From Pseudoalteromonas luteoviolacea (lineage in GTDB: Bacteria > Pseudomonadota > Gammaproteobacteria > Enterobacterales > Alteromonadaceae), in NCBI RefSeq assembly GCF_000814765.1, contig NZ_JWIC01000004.1, positions 248,001 through 312,000 of the forward strand: DNA of 64,000 nt, given 5' to 3'. The number at the start of each line of letters is the position of its first letter. The stretch's first letter is position 1. Of the stretch, positions 47,309 through 56,238 are shown in pieces. A program made the translations under genes and the position numbers. A model generated the notes under the pieces. That model did no database searches, was not told the DNA's origin, and saw only the letters and a list, made by a program, of their open reading frames with translations.

Positions 47309-47641
47309 ATGAGCTTCGATAAAGCCTTTATTAAAAGTGGTCGAAATACCATCATCCATAAAGATAAAAAGCTCGATTTAGTGATCGTAAACGGGGAAGC
47401 CCATCCGAGAATTAAGGTAACTGCGACTGGTTTGATACCTTTCAAAGAGGAGTTGCCGAGAAACCGTCGGGAAGCTAAAGAGCGTTATTTAGAGGTGGTG
47501 CAAATATCAAGTCCGGACGTATTCAGTGAAGTAAAACGGCTGCTATTTATTCAGTCATTAGATGGTCGTGAATACAAAGTTGATTACAGTAAAATTGGTA
47601 CTAAATTATTTGTTCGGATTCACCAAGATAGCTACCTCTAA
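47309..47641 (+). CDS. Small conserved-looking hypothetical protein
   Basis: The 110-residue soluble, basic protein (MSFDKAFIKSGRNTIIHKDK onward) has no signal, membrane segment or motif I recognise. Codon use and spacing support a real gene: it starts 17 bases after the DUF2982-like gene and ends 32 bases before the lipoprotein gene. A middle segment with basic and acidic residues (PRNRREAKERYLEVV) may be helical. No function can be offered. Confidence 0.6.
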   Translation: MSFDKAFIKSGRNTIIHKDKKLDLVIVNGEAHPRIKVTATGLIPFKEELPRNRREAKERYLEVVQISSPDVFSEVKRLLFIQSLDGREYKVDYSKIGTKLFVRIHQDSYL

Positions 47642-47673
47642 CTTGACACTGAGGTAGTCAGTTAGGAGTTGTA

Positions 47674-49380
47674 ATGCTAAAAAAATCGCTTATTGTCACA
47701 GCCGTCTCTGTTGTTTTGAGTGGCTGTGGGGGCTCTGGTGGCTCAGATGAAGAAGTTGTCAGAGCCAGCATCAATGCAGGGCAAGATGTCACTGTCATAG
47801 AAAAGAATGAATTTACACTCAAAGCGACTGCGTCACCAACCGGTGGGACGTTCAATTGGCAAGTGACTTCAGGTCCCTCATTCGAAGGTTTTCCTCAAAC
47901 AGGCGAAGAACTTACTGTCACGGCTCCCGATGTTAAAGGGGATAGTATCGCCGTATTAAAAGTAGATTATCTGGCACCATCAGGTGAACTCGTGTCAGAC
48001 ACGCTCAATGTCAATATCACGTCTAATAATCAATTGCCGGTTGCTAAAGTGACTCAAACAGGCCCTGAAACGCCGCCTTCAAAGTATTTGGATACCGTGG
48101 TGTTATCCGCGGCTGATTCGAGCGACCCTGACGAAAACGGCCAAGTTGTAGGTTATAAGTGGGAGCTGATATCAGGACCCAGTAATATCACTGTTGAAGA
48201 CAGTGGCAGTGTGACCTTAAGTTTTGTACATCCTCTGCTTGCCGATACTCAGACGGCCGTGTGGCGCTTAACCGTGACAGATGATGAGGGGGGAAGCACC
48301 ACTACTGATTTTAGCGTTGCACTGGCAAAAAATGACAAAGTGGTGTTGGCCAATGCAGGGGACGACCAGCAAGTATTGGAATTCGATACTGTGACCTTGG
48401 ATGCGACTAAGAGTGTGACTGTAGATGGCGAATATACTTGTGTATGGCAGCAATCCAGCACTGGAGATAGCATTACCTTGGCCGATAGCACCGCGTGTAA
48501 AACCACGTTCCAAGCGCCGGATAAAGACGACAAAACGTTCGCAACATTTAAAGTCACTGTGACTGACTCGTCTAATCGCACCGGCGATGACGAAGTCCGC
48601 ATTGATATCTTGCCCAAGCCGTTGAGCAACCTGAACGACAGTGGAGCCAGTGCTTGCTATAACGACTCTGCCATCATTAACTGTGATAATACTGAGTTTC
48701 CACGCCAAGATGCTGAGCTCGGCCGAGACAGTGTGGCTAAAGTTATTTCTAAAGAGGGCACCGGTAGCCTTGCCTTTGACTTTACCAAGCTAGACGCCGA
48801 TGGCAAAGAGTTACGTGATGATGCATCCACATTTAGTTGTGTGCGAGACAATATCACGGGATTAGTGTGGGAAGTAAAAGAAGCCACCGCAGGCACACTA
48901 CCTAATACGTCAACGCGCAATGCGCAAAATCACTATACTTGGGCTCTAAACCCCGACGGTACAGAGTTAATTGGCAGCGAGTACCCGGTGATAGATCCAG
49001 CCCCCTGTCCTCACATTAACGATACATATCGATGTGGCGTGCAAGCTTTTATCACTCGTGTAAATAGTGAGTCGGGTGGCTACTGTGGTGGTAATACTTG
49101 GCGCTTGCCAAGTTATACCGAGCTTATGAGTATTGTAGACTTTGGCCGTGTAGGCGTGCATGTACTCGATCCCACTTTCTTCCCAAATGTGCCACAAACG
49201 TCACTGCAAGGGCATTTGTATTATTGGACCATTCAGACCGCTGTTGGGGGAACTGATGGCAGTGATGGCAATTTAACTCGCGCTTATGTGATCGATATGG
49301 AAACAGGTAATGATGTGCCTCGGGCAAAAGCGCAAACTGCGTACGTGAGGCTAGTACGAGGTAATACCAATGCAAATTAA
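47674..49380 (+). CDS. Lipoprotein with PKD/Ig-like repeats and DUF1566 (Lcl) C-terminal domain
   Basis: The 568-residue product has a lipobox (VVLSGCGG, Cys near 18) and Gly/Ser linker. Three beta-sandwich repeats of about 90 residues follow (roughly 28-120, 121-222, 223-313), each with the PKD-like pattern of TVTLDATKS / SVTLSFVHP / FKVTVTD strands. After a Cys-containing linker (ACYNDSAIINCDN) comes a DUF1566 domain (about 385-560) with DNITGLVWEVK, NTWRLPSYTELMSIVDFGR and a final TAYVRLVRG. The repeats should carry the end domain away from the membrane. Its last 11 bases overlap the next DUF1566 gene. Confidence 0.82.
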   Translation: MLKKSLIVTAVSVVLSGCGGSGGSDEEVVRASINAGQDVTVIEKNEFTLKATASPTGGTFNWQVTSGPSFEGFPQTGEELTVTAPDVKGDSIAVLKVDYLAPSGELVSDTLNVNITSNNQLPVAKVTQTGPETPPSKYLDTVVLSAADSSDPDENGQVVGYKWELISGPSNITVEDSGSVTLSFVHPLLADTQTAVWRLTVTDDEGGSTTTDFSVALAKNDKVVLANAGDDQQVLEFDTVTLDATKSVTVDGEYTCVWQQSSTGDSITLADSTACKTTFQAPDKDDKTFATFKVTVTDSSNRTGDDEVRIDILPKPLSNLNDSGASACYNDSAIINCDNTEFPRQDAELGRDSVAKVISKEGTGSLAFDFTKLDADGKELRDDASTFSCVRDNITGLVWEVKEATAGTLPNTSTRNAQNHYTWALNPDGTELIGSEYPVIDPAPCPHINDTYRCGVQAFITRVNSESGGYCGGNTWRLPSYTELMSIVDFGRVGVHVLDPTFFPNVPQTSLQGHLYYWTIQTAVGGTDGSDGNLTRAYVIDMETGNDVPRAKAQTAYVRLVRGNTNAN

Positions 49381-49906
49381 GATGATTTTGGCCGCTGCAT
49401 TATTCAGTCCTTTTGCAATTGCTCAGCAGTGTGCGTCCAGTACCTCGGTGCCGCTTTCAACACCGGATGATCGCTTTATCATAAATACGGATGGTACCGT
49501 GTGTGATACTAAAACGGACATTATGTGGCAGCGATGTACATTTGGTTTTGTGTATAACGCCGAAACCGAGAGTTGCGATAATAAAGAGCAACAATTGAAT
49601 TGGCAGCAAGCACTGGCCGCTGCAAATAACAGCCGTTTGGGTGACTATGATGATTGGCAGTTACCAAATGTGAAAGAGCTCGCAACCTTGGTAGAGAGAA
49701 GCTGTGAAGATCCCGCCATCAATATGACGGTATTTTTAGGCAACCATAGCGGTAACTACTGGACCAATACCACTAATGTCAAAGACATCTCACGTGCGTG
49801 GACGTATCAATTTTCAGATGGCTTGAATGACAGTTCAAGTATAAAAACATCAGATGCGTTTGTACGATTAATGCGATATACCTTCTGCCCAAAATCTGAG
49901 CAATAA
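49370..49906 (+). CDS. Secreted DUF1566-domain protein
   Basis: The 178-residue protein has a signal peptide (cleaved near residue 19, FAIAQQ) and a single DUF1566 domain: DTKTDIMWQRCTFGF, LNWQQALAAANNSRL, DDWQLPNVKELATLVE and AFVRLMRYTF. Six Cys suggest disulfides. The domain is related to that of the lipoprotein encoded upstream, with which it shares an 11-base overlap, so the pair probably works together at the surface. DUF1566 function is unknown; it is found in surface and pilus-associated proteins. Confidence 0.82.
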   Translation: MQIKMILAAALFSPFAIAQQCASSTSVPLSTPDDRFIINTDGTVCDTKTDIMWQRCTFGFVYNAETESCDNKEQQLNWQQALAAANNSRLGDYDDWQLPNVKELATLVERSCEDPAINMTVFLGNHSGNYWTNTTNVKDISRAWTYQFSDGLNDSSSIKTSDAFVRLMRYTFCPKSEQ

Positions 49907-49999
49907 ATTGCAAAGCAGGTAGAGGGTGTTGTACATCTGAAATGTATGCAGCTTATCTCGCTTGGGTTAAAAATAAGTTTGGTTGAAAAATAAAATTTG

Positions 50000-50029
50000 C
50001 TACCCTCATGCTATTACGTATGGGGGTAG
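50000..50029 (+). promoter_or_regulatory. Hairpin that hides the ribosome site of the yggN-like gene
   Basis: CTACCCTCAT (50000-50009) pairs with ATGGGGGTAG (50020-50029), a 10-bp stem with one G-U pair. The GGGGG ribosome-binding run lies in the right arm and the start codon is at 50031, so the structure should lower translation unless opened. Confidence 0.55.
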
Positions 50030-50030
50030 T

Positions 50031-50813
50031 ATGAAGTTGTCTATATCTAGCACTAAATCTGTGTTCTTGTCACTGTTACTCAGTGCGTCGAGTTTTGTGC
50101 ATGCTGATGATAAATGTGATGTGGAGTTAGGGCATGGTTTAATCATCACTGATTCTGTGATCCGCATACTTGATAACGGTCAAACCCGAGTACAAATTAA
50201 TAATGATAACCAGCTATTGGTGCGCGGTATGTGGGTTCAGCTTAATGAGCAAGAAACTCAAGTTCTGCAAGAGTATGCAAAAGGGATCCGAGATACGGTA
50301 CCTGAGCTCGTTAATTTAGCAACGGATGGGGTCAACTTGGGGCTTAGCGCCATAGAGCAAGTGGTGGAAGGTATGTCTGATAGTAACCCTGAAGTCCTAA
50401 AAACGCAGCTGCAATATGTGGAGCGTGCGCTTATGGATAAGTTTAAGCGTGGCGAAGATTTTTATTATATTGCGCCGCAATCGCTGTCTAAAATTGATGA
50501 TTTTTTTACCAAAGAGATAAGCGGTAAAATCCACTCTGCGGTGCACGGTTCTCTTGGCGCGATCCTTGTGTCGGTTGGCGATGCATTTAAATCGAGAGAG
50601 GGTAATATAGAAAGTCGCTTTTCTGACATGGGGCAACGCATGGAGATCATTTCTAAAGAAATTGACAAATCCCTACAACAAAAAGCCGCGCAGCTAGAAG
50701 TCAAGGCAAACGAATATTGCGAGTGCTTGAATACTCTGGATGAAACTGAAAAACGCTTACAAGTGATTGTGCCAAGCTTAGCTGCATTTGATCTAGTACA
50801 GATCCGTTCTTAA
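50031..50813 (+). CDS. DUF2884 / YggN-like periplasmic protein
   Basis: ATG 50031 gives 260 residues with a signal peptide (ends SSFVHADD), then KCDVELGHGLIITDSVIRIL and TRVQINNDNQLLVRGMWVQL, which resemble the YggN (DUF2884) family. A long helical C-terminal part (about 180-245) includes Gln/Lys/Glu-rich sequence likely to be coiled coil. The role in E. coli is unknown. The upstream frame to 49983 is rejected because it reads through the hairpin. The gene is convergent with, and overlaps by four bases, the amidohydrolase gene. Confidence 0.8.
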   Translation: MKLSISSTKSVFLSLLLSASSFVHADDKCDVELGHGLIITDSVIRILDNGQTRVQINNDNQLLVRGMWVQLNEQETQVLQEYAKGIRDTVPELVNLATDGVNLGLSAIEQVVEGMSDSNPEVLKTQLQYVERALMDKFKRGEDFYYIAPQSLSKIDDFFTKEISGKIHSAVHGSLGAILVSVGDAFKSREGNIESRFSDMGQRMEIISKEIDKSLQQKAAQLEVKANEYCECLNTLDETEKRLQVIVPSLAAFDLVQIRS

Positions 50814-51649
50814 ACAGCTAGTTTATACACACGCTTGGCGTTTTCAAAGCTAAGCTTTTGCCATACACTGCTATCAACATGTTGAATAAGCTCATAATAG
50901 TGCTGCCACTGTGCCTGGTAATCACGATGGATGAGACAAACCGGGTGGTTAGATGCCAGCATCACTCGCTCTGGGCCAAAGTAGGTTAATAGCGCTTGAA
51001 GTTGATAGCGAGGTACCATAGGTGCATCTAACAGTTCGTGCCCTGAAAACTTGATGTGGCAGTTTTTTAATTGCGAAAGCAATTCAATATTCTCTTGCCA
51101 TGCATGGTTTTCAGTCATGAACCCCGCATGATTAATCACTAAAATGGCTTCTGGTCGTTCGCTGTAAATCTCATACATATGGCGACAGACATCGTTGTTG
51201 TGTACTTCAAATTGCGCTTCAAAATGTATATTTTGCTCTGCTAAATAATGGAGGTTTTGCTTGGTATACTGGGACAGTAGTCGCTGGGCATCATCACCTT
51301 CGGTGATATCCCTAATGGCAATTAGACTGGGGTGTTGGAGTTTTTCTAGCGCATTGCGAAACTGTTCGTGTGGACTGTCTATTTGGGCATAAGCGACGGC
51401 TTTATAAGGCAATGGAGGTACGATATTCGCTAACCATTGTAGTTCTTTGCTTGGATGAATATTATCGAACCCTGCTTCGATATGCACGCAAGCTGCAACT
51501 TGAAAAGTTGCATCACCTTGCAATGCACATGGCAAATGGTTTTGTTGGATCTCACTCAAGTTACGCCAAGCTGGAGGGTTGTGCTTTAACCAGCTGTAAT
51601 TACCTTTGTCGAGATCAAAAAAATGCAAATGTGGGTCGATAATCTTCAT
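50810..51649 (-). CDS. Amidohydrolase-2 family protein (lactonase-like)
   Basis: The 279-residue protein starts KIIDPHLHFFDLDKGNYSWL, with the HxH metal motif near residue 6, and ends with ERVMLASNHPVC, where the conserved Asp of the family is replaced in this segment by Asn-His. The fold matches the L-fucono- and related lactonases. Its start overlaps the stop of an SDR dehydrogenase by one base, a dehydrogenase plus lactonase pair as in sugar-acid catabolism. The sugar is not known. Confidence 0.82.
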   Translation of the reverse strand: MKIIDPHLHFFDLDKGNYSWLKHNPPAWRNLSEIQQNHLPCALQGDATFQVAACVHIEAGFDNIHPSKELQWLANIVPPLPYKAVAYAQIDSPHEQFRNALEKLQHPSLIAIRDITEGDDAQRLLSQYTKQNLHYLAEQNIHFEAQFEVHNNDVCRHMYEIYSERPEAILVINHAGFMTENHAWQENIELLSQLKNCHIKFSGHELLDAPMVPRYQLQALLTYFGPERVMLASNHPVCLIHRDYQAQWQHYYELIQHVDSSVWQKLSFENAKRVYKLAV

Positions 51650-52377
51650 TAGCGTGCCGTATAACCACCGTCTATGGTTTGCAAACTACCAGTAATAAAC
51701 GCAGCATCATCACTGAGTAAAAATGCCACCAGCGCGGCAATTTCATTAGGTTGACCTAATCTGCCCAGCGGCTGTAGAGCGGCTTCTTCGGCCACCACTG
51801 CTGTTTTGTCGGCACCGCTTTGTGCACAATACCTGTCAATTGCATTGTGGAACAGCGGCGTTTCGATTGTGCCCGGACAGACCGCATTGGCGCGTATATT
51901 ATACTGGGCATAATCTAGAGCGGTGGTTTTTGCCATCGAGGCCAGTGCATGTTTACTGAGATTATAGGCAAAAGAGTTCGGTTTCCCTACATGCGCTTGG
52001 TCTGAAGAGATCAGCACTATCTTACCATCGCGTTGTGTTTTCATCGCTGGTAGGACTGCTTGTATGGCTGCATACGCCCCTTTTACATTGAGCGCGAATA
52101 ATGCGTCTAACGTTGCTTCATCGGTGTTTTCAATAGTCGCACTGAGGTGTTTGCCTGCATTTGATATTAAAGCATCTACGCGACCAGTGTCTTCGACAAT
52201 ACTGTAGATGGTCTGTTTAACTTGCTCCACTTGGCTTACGTCGCACTGACGGTATTCACCGAGGTCGCTATGCACAATATCGAGGTTAAATACTCGGTAG
52301 TTTTGATTTAGCAGCTTGTCGACAATGGCTTTGCCAATGCCAAAGCTGCCACCAGTAATGATGGCAACAGGTTGCAT
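51649..52377 (-). CDS. Short-chain dehydrogenase
   Basis: The 242-residue classical SDR has ITGGSFGIGKAIVDKLL for the cofactor, ISNAGKHLSATIE (NAG), KIVLISSDQAHV with Ser and YNLSK, the catalytic Tyr and Lys, and a final TGSLQTIDGGYTA. A fucose or related aldose dehydrogenase is possible from the adjacent lactonase-like gene, but this is inference. It starts nine bases after slyD ends. Confidence 0.92.
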   Translation of the reverse strand: MQPVAIITGGSFGIGKAIVDKLLNQNYRVFNLDIVHSDLGEYRQCDVSQVEQVKQTIYSIVEDTGRVDALISNAGKHLSATIENTDEATLDALFALNVKGAYAAIQAVLPAMKTQRDGKIVLISSDQAHVGKPNSFAYNLSKHALASMAKTTALDYAQYNIRANAVCPGTIETPLFHNAIDRYCAQSGADKTAVVAEEAALQPLGRLGQPNEIAALVAFLLSDDAAFITGSLQTIDGGYTAR

Positions 52378-52386
52378 ATATTTTCC

Positions 52387-52881
52387 TTAGTGGTCGTGAC
52401 CACAGCCGCCTGCGCCGTGCACATGGCCATGGGATAGCTCTTCGGCTGTCGCTGCTCTCACATTAATTACTTCAACATCAAAGGTCAGTGTCTTGCCAGC
52501 AAAAGGGTGATTTAAGTCACAATCTGCATTAAAGCGACCGACTTTTACGATGCTTACTTGATGACGCCCTTGGTTTGATTCAACGATGGCTGTCATGCCA
52601 GGTTTCCAAACTTTGTTGTTACCTAAGCCTTGCAGGTGCTTGATTGGAATACGCTGAATTAAACCTTCTTGGTATTCACCATAGCTGTCTTTTGGTTCTA
52701 GTGTAACGGAAAATTTGTCGCCGGCAGATTTTCCATCTAGGGCTTCTTCAAGACCAGGAAGCATGCCCTCTTGGCCATGCAAGTAGTTAAGCGGCTCACC
52801 ATTTTTGCTCGATTCAATTTGCTCTGAACCTTCTGTTAGCGTGTAATGAAATTCTACCGCTGAATCTTTTGTAATTTGCAT
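52387..52881 (-). CDS. slyD: FKBP-type peptidyl-prolyl isomerase, SlyD-like
   Basis: The 164-residue protein begins MQITKDSAVEFHYTLTEGS and has the SlyD features NYLHGQEGMLPGLEEALDGKSAGDKF, DCNHPFAGKTLTFDVEVINVR and the His-rich metal tail HGHVHGAGGCGHDH, shorter than in E. coli. It speeds prolyl isomerisation and may deliver nickel. It leads a three-gene unit with the SDR and lactonase-like genes. Confidence 0.93.
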   Translation of the reverse strand: MQITKDSAVEFHYTLTEGSEQIESSKNGEPLNYLHGQEGMLPGLEEALDGKSAGDKFSVTLEPKDSYGEYQEGLIQRIPIKHLQGLGNNKVWKPGMTAIVESNQGRHQVSIVKVGRFNADCDLNHPFAGKTLTFDVEVINVRAATAEELSHGHVHGAGGCGHDH

Positions 52882-52929
52882 ATGTATTCTTCTGTCTCTT
52901 GAATGTGGTCTTATATTCTACGCTAGGGC

Positions 52930-54429
52930 CTAGTCTGGGGGCAAGCTAGGTTCAGCGGGGCTCGGGACTTCTTTCAGTTGGATTGCCTCCTCAAGAACAT
53001 CGAGATAGCTTGGTGTCGTCACTTGATGCTTTGGTTGTGCTTTAACTTTTGTAGGTAAATGTAAAATGAGTACTTTACCGGGAGATAGAATACTTGCTGA
53101 TTGTAAGTTGTTCCAATCGAGTAAGTCTTTCAAAGGTACTTGATAGTGCTGGCTTAAATCCCACAAAGAGTCCCCTGCGATAATCGTGTGATGGTGCTCT
53201 ATAGTCGATTGTTTAGGGGTTGCAAGCTGTTCTAAGTAGGGGCTTATCTGATAATTTACAGTGAGAGAGCGGTTAATATTCGCCTGATTAATTAGTAGCG
53301 TCTCACCAACCCGTATCAAGTTGTTTTGTTTATTATTCAATTGCTTTATTGCTTTTACTGAGGTCCCAAACTGGCGTGCAATACCATATAAGGTGTCATT
53401 GAGTTTGACTTGATAGCTTTTGCTAAATTGCTCGCGGTAAAATGGGCTTTGCATTAACGCTTGATCCGTGAGTGGTACTAACACTTTGTAAGGACCTTGT
53501 TCTGGCGTTTGATGCCGCAGATAACCGCTGTTCAAGTGATGCAATTGTTGTTTATCGATATTAAGCAGTTGTGACAAGACGCCAAAGTTAAATGCTTGTC
53601 CAACATCTAAAATCGTGGTGGAAGCTTGATTGGCAAGTTCTGGTCGTTTAAATCCTGTTTCTGGGTGCTTCAATAAGTAACTTAATGCCAGCAGTTTGGG
53701 GATGTAATCTGCGGTTTCTTTTGGGAGTTTTAGATGCCAATAATGTGTGCTTTTTCCCGCACTGCGATTACGCTTGATTGCGGCTTTGACACGGCCTTCA
53801 CCGGTATTATAGGCTGCGATTGCATGTAGCCAGTTACCGTCAAATGTTTTGTGTAAATATGCTAAATACGAAAGTGCGGCATCTGTGGATGCGAGTACAT
53901 CACGTCGACCATCGTACCAGTCATTGCTTTGTAAGCCAAAATGGTAGGCGGTTGCATCTACCAACTGCCATATGCCTACGGCGCTTTGCTTGGAAACAGC
54001 TTGAGGGCGAAAATCACTTTCTACGAAAGGTAACAGCGCAAGATCTAGAGGCAGTCCGCGTTGCTCTATTTTTTTGACAATATGATACAGATACGGTTTA
54101 GCACGCTGGTTTACGGTAAGCAGATATTCTGGCTGTGATAAATACCACTCGACTCTGGTTTTGACGCGTTGATGCGGCGTTTGTTCAAAGCGAAGATTCT
54201 GGGCAATGTGCTGCCATATGTCTGGTGAGCGATAAGGCTTTGGTGGCGCTTGTTCTTGCACCGCGCGCTGCGGCACAGTTTTAACTACAGGTTCAGGCTC
54301 TTTTGTCGTTAATAGGTCTTGCAATACATCCTGAAGCGAAGCACGTTGAATAGGTGTTTGCTTACATCCTAATATGCTTAAAAAAATGATGCAGCAACAA
54401 AGCTGTATATAAGTGTTTTTACGGATCAT
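52930..54429 (-). CDS. mltD: Membrane-bound lytic murein transglycosylase D
   Basis: The 499-residue protein has a lipoprotein signal (IIFLSILGCKQT), an SLT domain with the catalytic Glu in LPFVESDFRPQAVSKQSAVG (about residue 145) and WLHAIAAYNTGEGRV, and two or three LysM domains near the end (YQVKLNDTLYGIARQFG, AGDSLWDLSQHYQVPLKDLL). It cleaves peptidoglycan strands in the periplasm. In enterics mltD follows gloB; here a degenerate metallo-beta-lactamase-like gene lies upstream on the same strand, about 90 bases away. Confidence 0.94.
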   Translation of the reverse strand: MIRKNTYIQLCCCIIFLSILGCKQTPIQRASLQDVLQDLLTTKEPEPVVKTVPQRAVQEQAPPKPYRSPDIWQHIAQNLRFEQTPHQRVKTRVEWYLSQPEYLLTVNQRAKPYLYHIVKKIEQRGLPLDLALLPFVESDFRPQAVSKQSAVGIWQLVDATAYHFGLQSNDWYDGRRDVLASTDAALSYLAYLHKTFDGNWLHAIAAYNTGEGRVKAAIKRNRSAGKSTHYWHLKLPKETADYIPKLLALSYLLKHPETGFKRPELANQASTTILDVGQAFNFGVLSQLLNIDKQQLHHLNSGYLRHQTPEQGPYKVLVPLTDQALMQSPFYREQFSKSYQVKLNDTLYGIARQFGTSVKAIKQLNNKQNNLIRVGETLLINQANINRSLTVNYQISPYLEQLATPKQSTIEHHHTIIAGDSLWDLSQHYQVPLKDLLDWNNLQSASILSPGKVLILHLPTKVKAQPKHQVTTPSYLDVLEEAIQLKEVPSPAEPSLPPD

Positions 54430-54519
54430 AGGCGCTTAATACTGGAAAACACGATGGGTGATCAACAGATAAATTAGCATAGCTCATGTGTCGTACTATA
54501 CCTTCTGGTGGTTATTTGT

Positions 54520-55494
54520 TCAAAAGCTAGTGTGTTTTTTTTGCTTTGTGGCTTGCTCAAAGTGGGCATCAAATTGATTTTTTGAAAAGCCACTTTGTTG
54601 ATATTGCTGCCGTAATTGATCAACTTCCTGCAAGCTGTATGTTGAATTTAATAGCGATAAAAACTGAGTGGGTAGACGGAGTTTTTCGCTTTTATAGGGT
54701 TTACCAAATCCAGGAAGTACCCACTTTATTTTTTGGGAGTGCTCAAGAGTATGCAAAGTTCTTTGCCAGCCCTGACTGTCGGATTGGGCAACATATGGCA
54801 AGGTATTTGTTGTATGGCCACCAAAAAGGGCTTGGTTGCTATGGCTATAAACATATAGTGCAGCACCTTTATAGCCTTCAATGGGCGTGACCGATAGTGA
54901 GTAACGACCTAAATCAAGAGTAATGGCTTTCGGCACTGGGGTAACTGTCGGCGGAGATATTTTATGCCAGCGGCTCAAGCGTTGCTTGGCTTGTTGTAAC
55001 TTTGCGTGCCAAGCTAACTGCTCGGACTTGGGGACTTTAGAAATACGCTGTTGGCTCAGCAAAAGGCTTTGCTCAAACCCTTCAAGCTTTTGTTCCAACT
55101 CCTGTTTTATCGAATTACTTATCGAGTTTGTTATAGATGTGCTATTTGTTGGAGTGTAAATGGTTGCATTTGGAAAAGCGCTTTTGAGTAACGCGATACC
55201 AGATAGCTGCTTGGGGTCTAAGTTTGTGGCGACGATATAGCACACAGGCACGGTGAGTTTTGAACGTATTTGCGCGACTAATAATTCAAGGGCAACGAAG
55301 TCTCCGTGACTGTCTATTAAGGCTGCGCACTCATTACCTTGGATAATGGCTTGATTGGGAAGGAGGTAACGTGCTTCTTTGGCCGGCTCAATGAGCACAG
55401 TGTGTTTATCGACTTGATGCCAGTTTGCAGCTTGCGCATAGATGGGGGAGAGCACCAGCGCGAAAAAGAGGCCAAACGCAATCTGATTTGGCAT
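54520..55494 (-). CDS. Metallo-beta-lactamase-fold protein that has lost its metal ligands
   Basis: The 324-residue protein has a signal peptide (ends YAQAAN) and a fold like secreted MBL-fold hydrolases: ECAALIDSHGD, PVCYIVATNLDPKQLSG in place of THxHxDH, ALFGGHTTN and LPGFGKPYKSEK where the last His is normally in GHG. So at least the first two and last metal ligands are absent by eye. It is probably not a zinc hydrolase. It follows zapA after two bases, so it is cotranscribed with a cell-division gene. Confidence 0.75.
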   Translation of the reverse strand: MPNQIAFGLFFALVLSPIYAQAANWHQVDKHTVLIEPAKEARYLLPNQAIIQGNECAALIDSHGDFVALELLVAQIRSKLTVPVCYIVATNLDPKQLSGIALLKSAFPNATIYTPTNSTSITNSISNSIKQELEQKLEGFEQSLLLSQQRISKVPKSEQLAWHAKLQQAKQRLSRWHKISPPTVTPVPKAITLDLGRYSLSVTPIEGYKGAALYVYSHSNQALFGGHTTNTLPYVAQSDSQGWQRTLHTLEHSQKIKWVLPGFGKPYKSEKLRLPTQFLSLLNSTYSLQEVDQLRQQYQQSGFSKNQFDAHFEQATKQKKHTSF

Positions 55495-55496
55495 GA

Positions 55497-55784
55497 TTAT
55501 TTAGCCTCTAAGTGTTCGCCTAAACGTGCTACCAGTTGAGTACTTTTATTGGTCGCCATTAGATGTTCTTTTTCCAGTGCCTGAAAATCATGACACAGGT
55601 GTAAAGCAGCCATCAAAAGTGCGTTTTGATCTGTACGAACCGTGTCCCTACGTTTCATTTCATCAACGCGAGAATTCAATAATTCTACCGCATCAATGAG
55701 TGCTTGCTCTTGTCCTTCAGCACATGAAAACTGGTGGCTTTTACCGAGAAGGGTAACCGCCACCTGGCTTACTTTATCCGTCAT
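55497..55784 (-). CDS. zapA: Cell division protein ZapA
   Basis: The 95-residue protein has the ZapA pattern QVAVTLLGKSHQFSCAEGQEQ at the N-terminus, then a long coiled coil (about 35-95). ZapA tetramers bundle FtsZ filaments at the Z ring. It overlaps the upstream coiled-coil gene by one base and precedes the MBL-fold gene by two. No 6S RNA (ssrS) follows it as it does in E. coli. Confidence 0.92.
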   Translation of the reverse strand: MTDKVSQVAVTLLGKSHQFSCAEGQEQALIDAVELLNSRVDEMKRRDTVRTDQNALLMAALHLCHDFQALEKEHLMATNKSTQLVARLGEHLEAK

Positions 55785-56011
55785 TAGCTCGCCTGATGAG
55801 CGCTCTGAAGTTTATCCAGTAAGCTGCTTAGCGTTGTGCTGGTTTCTTTTTGCTTTTCTTCACGTTCCAGTAGTTCTAACTGCAATGTTTCGTTTTCATC
55901 AACTAATTTACCATTTTGCTCTTTTAGTAGGGTAATTTGCTGCTCTAGCTGCTCATTCTTACCAATCAGTTGATCTACCAGTTGTTCGAGTTGTGGAAGA
56001 ATATCGTTCAT
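55784..56011 (-). CDS. TIGR02449-like coiled-coil protein, ZapB-like
   Basis: ATG 56011 gives 75 residues, MNDILPQLEQLVDQLIGKNE then a continuous heptad-like Leu/Ile coiled coil, which resembles the TIGR02449 family found beside zapA in gammaproteobacteria. It may be a Z-ring accessory protein. The longer frame to 56149 has no support. It overlaps zapA by one base. Confidence 0.82.
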   Translation of the reverse strand: MNDILPQLEQLVDQLIGKNEQLEQQITLLKEQNGKLVDENETLQLELLEREEKQKETSTTLSSLLDKLQSAHQAS

Positions 56012-56238
56012 TTTAAATGCGCTCTTATCACTGTGTTTTGTCATGCAAATGTAAAGCAAAGCGGGCTTTATTACCAGTATTTGCGTAGCTTTATACTGAT
56101 TTTTGCGCCGTTTTAAGAGATAATTCTGATAACTTCTTATTTTGTTCATTTGTTATTCATGAAAGTGGTCGGATTTTGGCCGTTTTGAATTGAGACGAAT
56201 TTGCAAAAAGCCACTATCGTCAGTGAATAAAGGCCATT

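Noticed and set aside
53820-54077. Plus-strand frame opposite mltD
   Set aside because: Antisense shadow of the transglycosylase domain.
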